This document shows, one piece after another, positions 6,569 through 6,782 of a DNA stretch of 6,782 bases. Source of the DNA: JBHIDQ01 sp046760155 (GTDB lineage Bacteria; Chloroflexota; Dehalococcoidia; Dehalococcoidales; RBG-16-60-22); assembly GCA_046760155.1 (NCBI GenBank), contig JBHIDQ010000079.1, positions 1 through 6,782 of the forward strand, read 5' to 3'. The notes beneath the pieces are model-generated. The model was given only the letters and a program-made list of their open reading frames with translations. It was not told where the DNA came from and did no database searches. A program made the translations under genes and the position numbers. Numbering within the stretch: position 1 is the first letter of the stretch; each line of letters begins with the position of its first letter.

Positions 6569-6624
6569 ACAAAGGGGGATAGGGTTACTAGATAAAACTA
6601 AAAGGGGGTGAGGTAGATAGATAA

Positions 6625-6649
6625 TCTCAAACATACATTCTTGAGAATG
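6625..6649 (+). promoter_or_regulatory. Overlapping inverted repeats at the -35 box
   Basis: Two symmetries share the -35 hexamer of the plus-strand promoter. TCTCAA (6625-6630) is the reverse complement of TTGAGA (6641-6646), and CATTCT-TG-AGAATG (6636-6649) is a 14-base inverted repeat. The layout is typical of a repressor site, but no regulator is visible nearby. Confidence 0.4.
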
Positions 6650-6669
6650 AGCCAACTTAATGGTAAAAT
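6641..6669 (+). promoter_or_regulatory. Promoter of the metallo-hydrolase gene
   Basis: TTGAGA (6641-6646) and TAAAAT (6664-6669) are separated by exactly 17 bases, which fits a sigma70-type promoter. The transcript would start near 6676 and have a leader of about 57 bases. The promoter begins 49 bases past the end of the repeat element. Confidence 0.6.
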
Positions 6670-6674
6670 GCGAA

Positions 6675-6697
6675 GTCTGCCTTCAGCTAAAGCAGAC
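6675..6697 (+). promoter_or_regulatory. Stem-loop at the start of the metallo-hydrolase leader
   Basis: GTCTGC (6675-6680) pairs with GCAGAC (6692-6697). Two more T-A pairs inside, after a mismatch, leave a 5-base loop. It lies at the predicted 5' end of the mRNA, where it could protect the transcript or affect start-up. Its role is inferred. Confidence 0.4.
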
Positions 6698-6732
6698 AAC
6701 ACTAATTATCGCCGTTAGAACAGGAAAGCATC

Positions 6733-6782
6733 GTGATTCTCAAAAAATTATTAGTCGGACCACTGGCATCCAACTGCTATAT
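6733..6782 (+). CDS. Metallo-beta-lactamase-fold hydrolase (N terminus only)
   Basis: Only 16 codons are in the window, starting with GTG and reading VILKKLLVGPLASNCY. The pattern LVGPLxxNCY is the usual first strand of glyoxalase II-like metallo-beta-lactamase-fold proteins, whose zinc-binding HxHxDH motif would come later, outside the window. AGGAAA (6722-6727) is 5 bases before the GTG and supports the start. The substrate cannot be judged. It is divergent to the ribF operon. ATTCTCAA at 6736-6743 is the exact reverse complement of TTGAGAAT at 6641-6648 in its own promoter, possibly by chance. Confidence 0.7.
   Translation, partial: MILKKLLVGPLASNCY

Larger units (their letters stand above)
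6318..6591. repeat. MITE-like palindromic repeat element
   Basis: This 274-base element has imperfect terminal inverted repeats of 59 bases (6318-6376 and 6533-6591). The outer 17 bases, CTAGTAACCCTATCCCC, are identical in inverted orientation. Each end folds into its own C-rich/G-rich hairpin, and four more hairpins fill the middle. There is no open reading frame, and every arm is built from purine-only/pyrimidine-only runs. The form fits a non-autonomous mobile element (MITE) or a compound repetitive extragenic palindrome. Both ends carry the palindrome CTAG, which could be part of the repeat or a target duplication. No other flanking duplication is visible. The structure is seen directly; mobility is inferred. 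Confidence 0.75.
6157..6732. other. Non-coding spacer between divergent genes
   Basis: No convincing protein or tRNA is seen in these 576 bases. From the left it holds the ribF promoter region, then an A/T-rich stretch (about 6180-6317) with no clear function apart from an 8-base direct repeat TGAGGTTG (6259-6266 and 6310-6317). The 274-base structured repeat element comes next, followed by the promoter and leader of the plus-strand gene. Confidence 0.85.

Overview
The window looks like a stretch of bacterial chromosome dominated by housekeeping genes on the minus strand. The most distinctive part is a structured repeat region near the right end. Protein style, with RNase J as the main ribonuclease, a family 4 iron-sulfur uracil-DNA glycosylase and an HLGH/KMSKS tyrosyl-tRNA synthetase, suggests a Chloroflexota member, possibly Dehalococcoidia. 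This is a recognition-based inference and not proven. No phage, transposase, toxin-antitoxin or CRISPR genes are visible.

Reading the minus strand in its direction of transcription, the first operon starts at about 6180. It runs ribF (FAD synthetase/riboflavin kinase), tyrS (tyrosyl-tRNA synthetase), a class V aminotransferase, then a small rhodanese-domain lipoprotein. Gaps are 2, 18 and 6 bases, so the genes are very probably co-transcribed. A GC-rich hairpin at 2369-2391 closes the operon. A second promoter (TTGACT, 17-base spacer, TATCAT) at 2315-2343 then drives a two-gene unit: udg (family 4 uracil-DNA glycosylase) followed after 4 bases by rnj (ribonuclease J). The rnj gene runs off the left edge, apparently only a few codons short of its stop.

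The right end (6157-6732) is a 576-base non-coding stretch between the divergent ribF and a plus-strand metallo-beta-lactamase-fold gene, of which only the first 16 codons are present. Inside it lies a 274-base element (6318-6591). It is bounded by 59-base imperfect terminal inverted repeats whose outer 17 bases are identical, and it is packed with six hairpins and an internal direct repeat. It resembles a MITE-like or compound palindromic repeat. Its inner palindromes (AGAGGGGC..GCCCCTCT type) resemble the hairpin that terminates the ribF operon, so that terminator may belong to the same repeat family.

Functionally the genes cover flavin cofactor synthesis, tRNA charging, amino-acid transamination, extracytoplasmic sulfur handling, uracil repair and RNA decay. 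No shared pathway joins them. The points most worth a second look are the 274-base element, the inverted repeats at the udg and metallo-hydrolase promoters, and an unusual histidine in a conserved RNase J motif.
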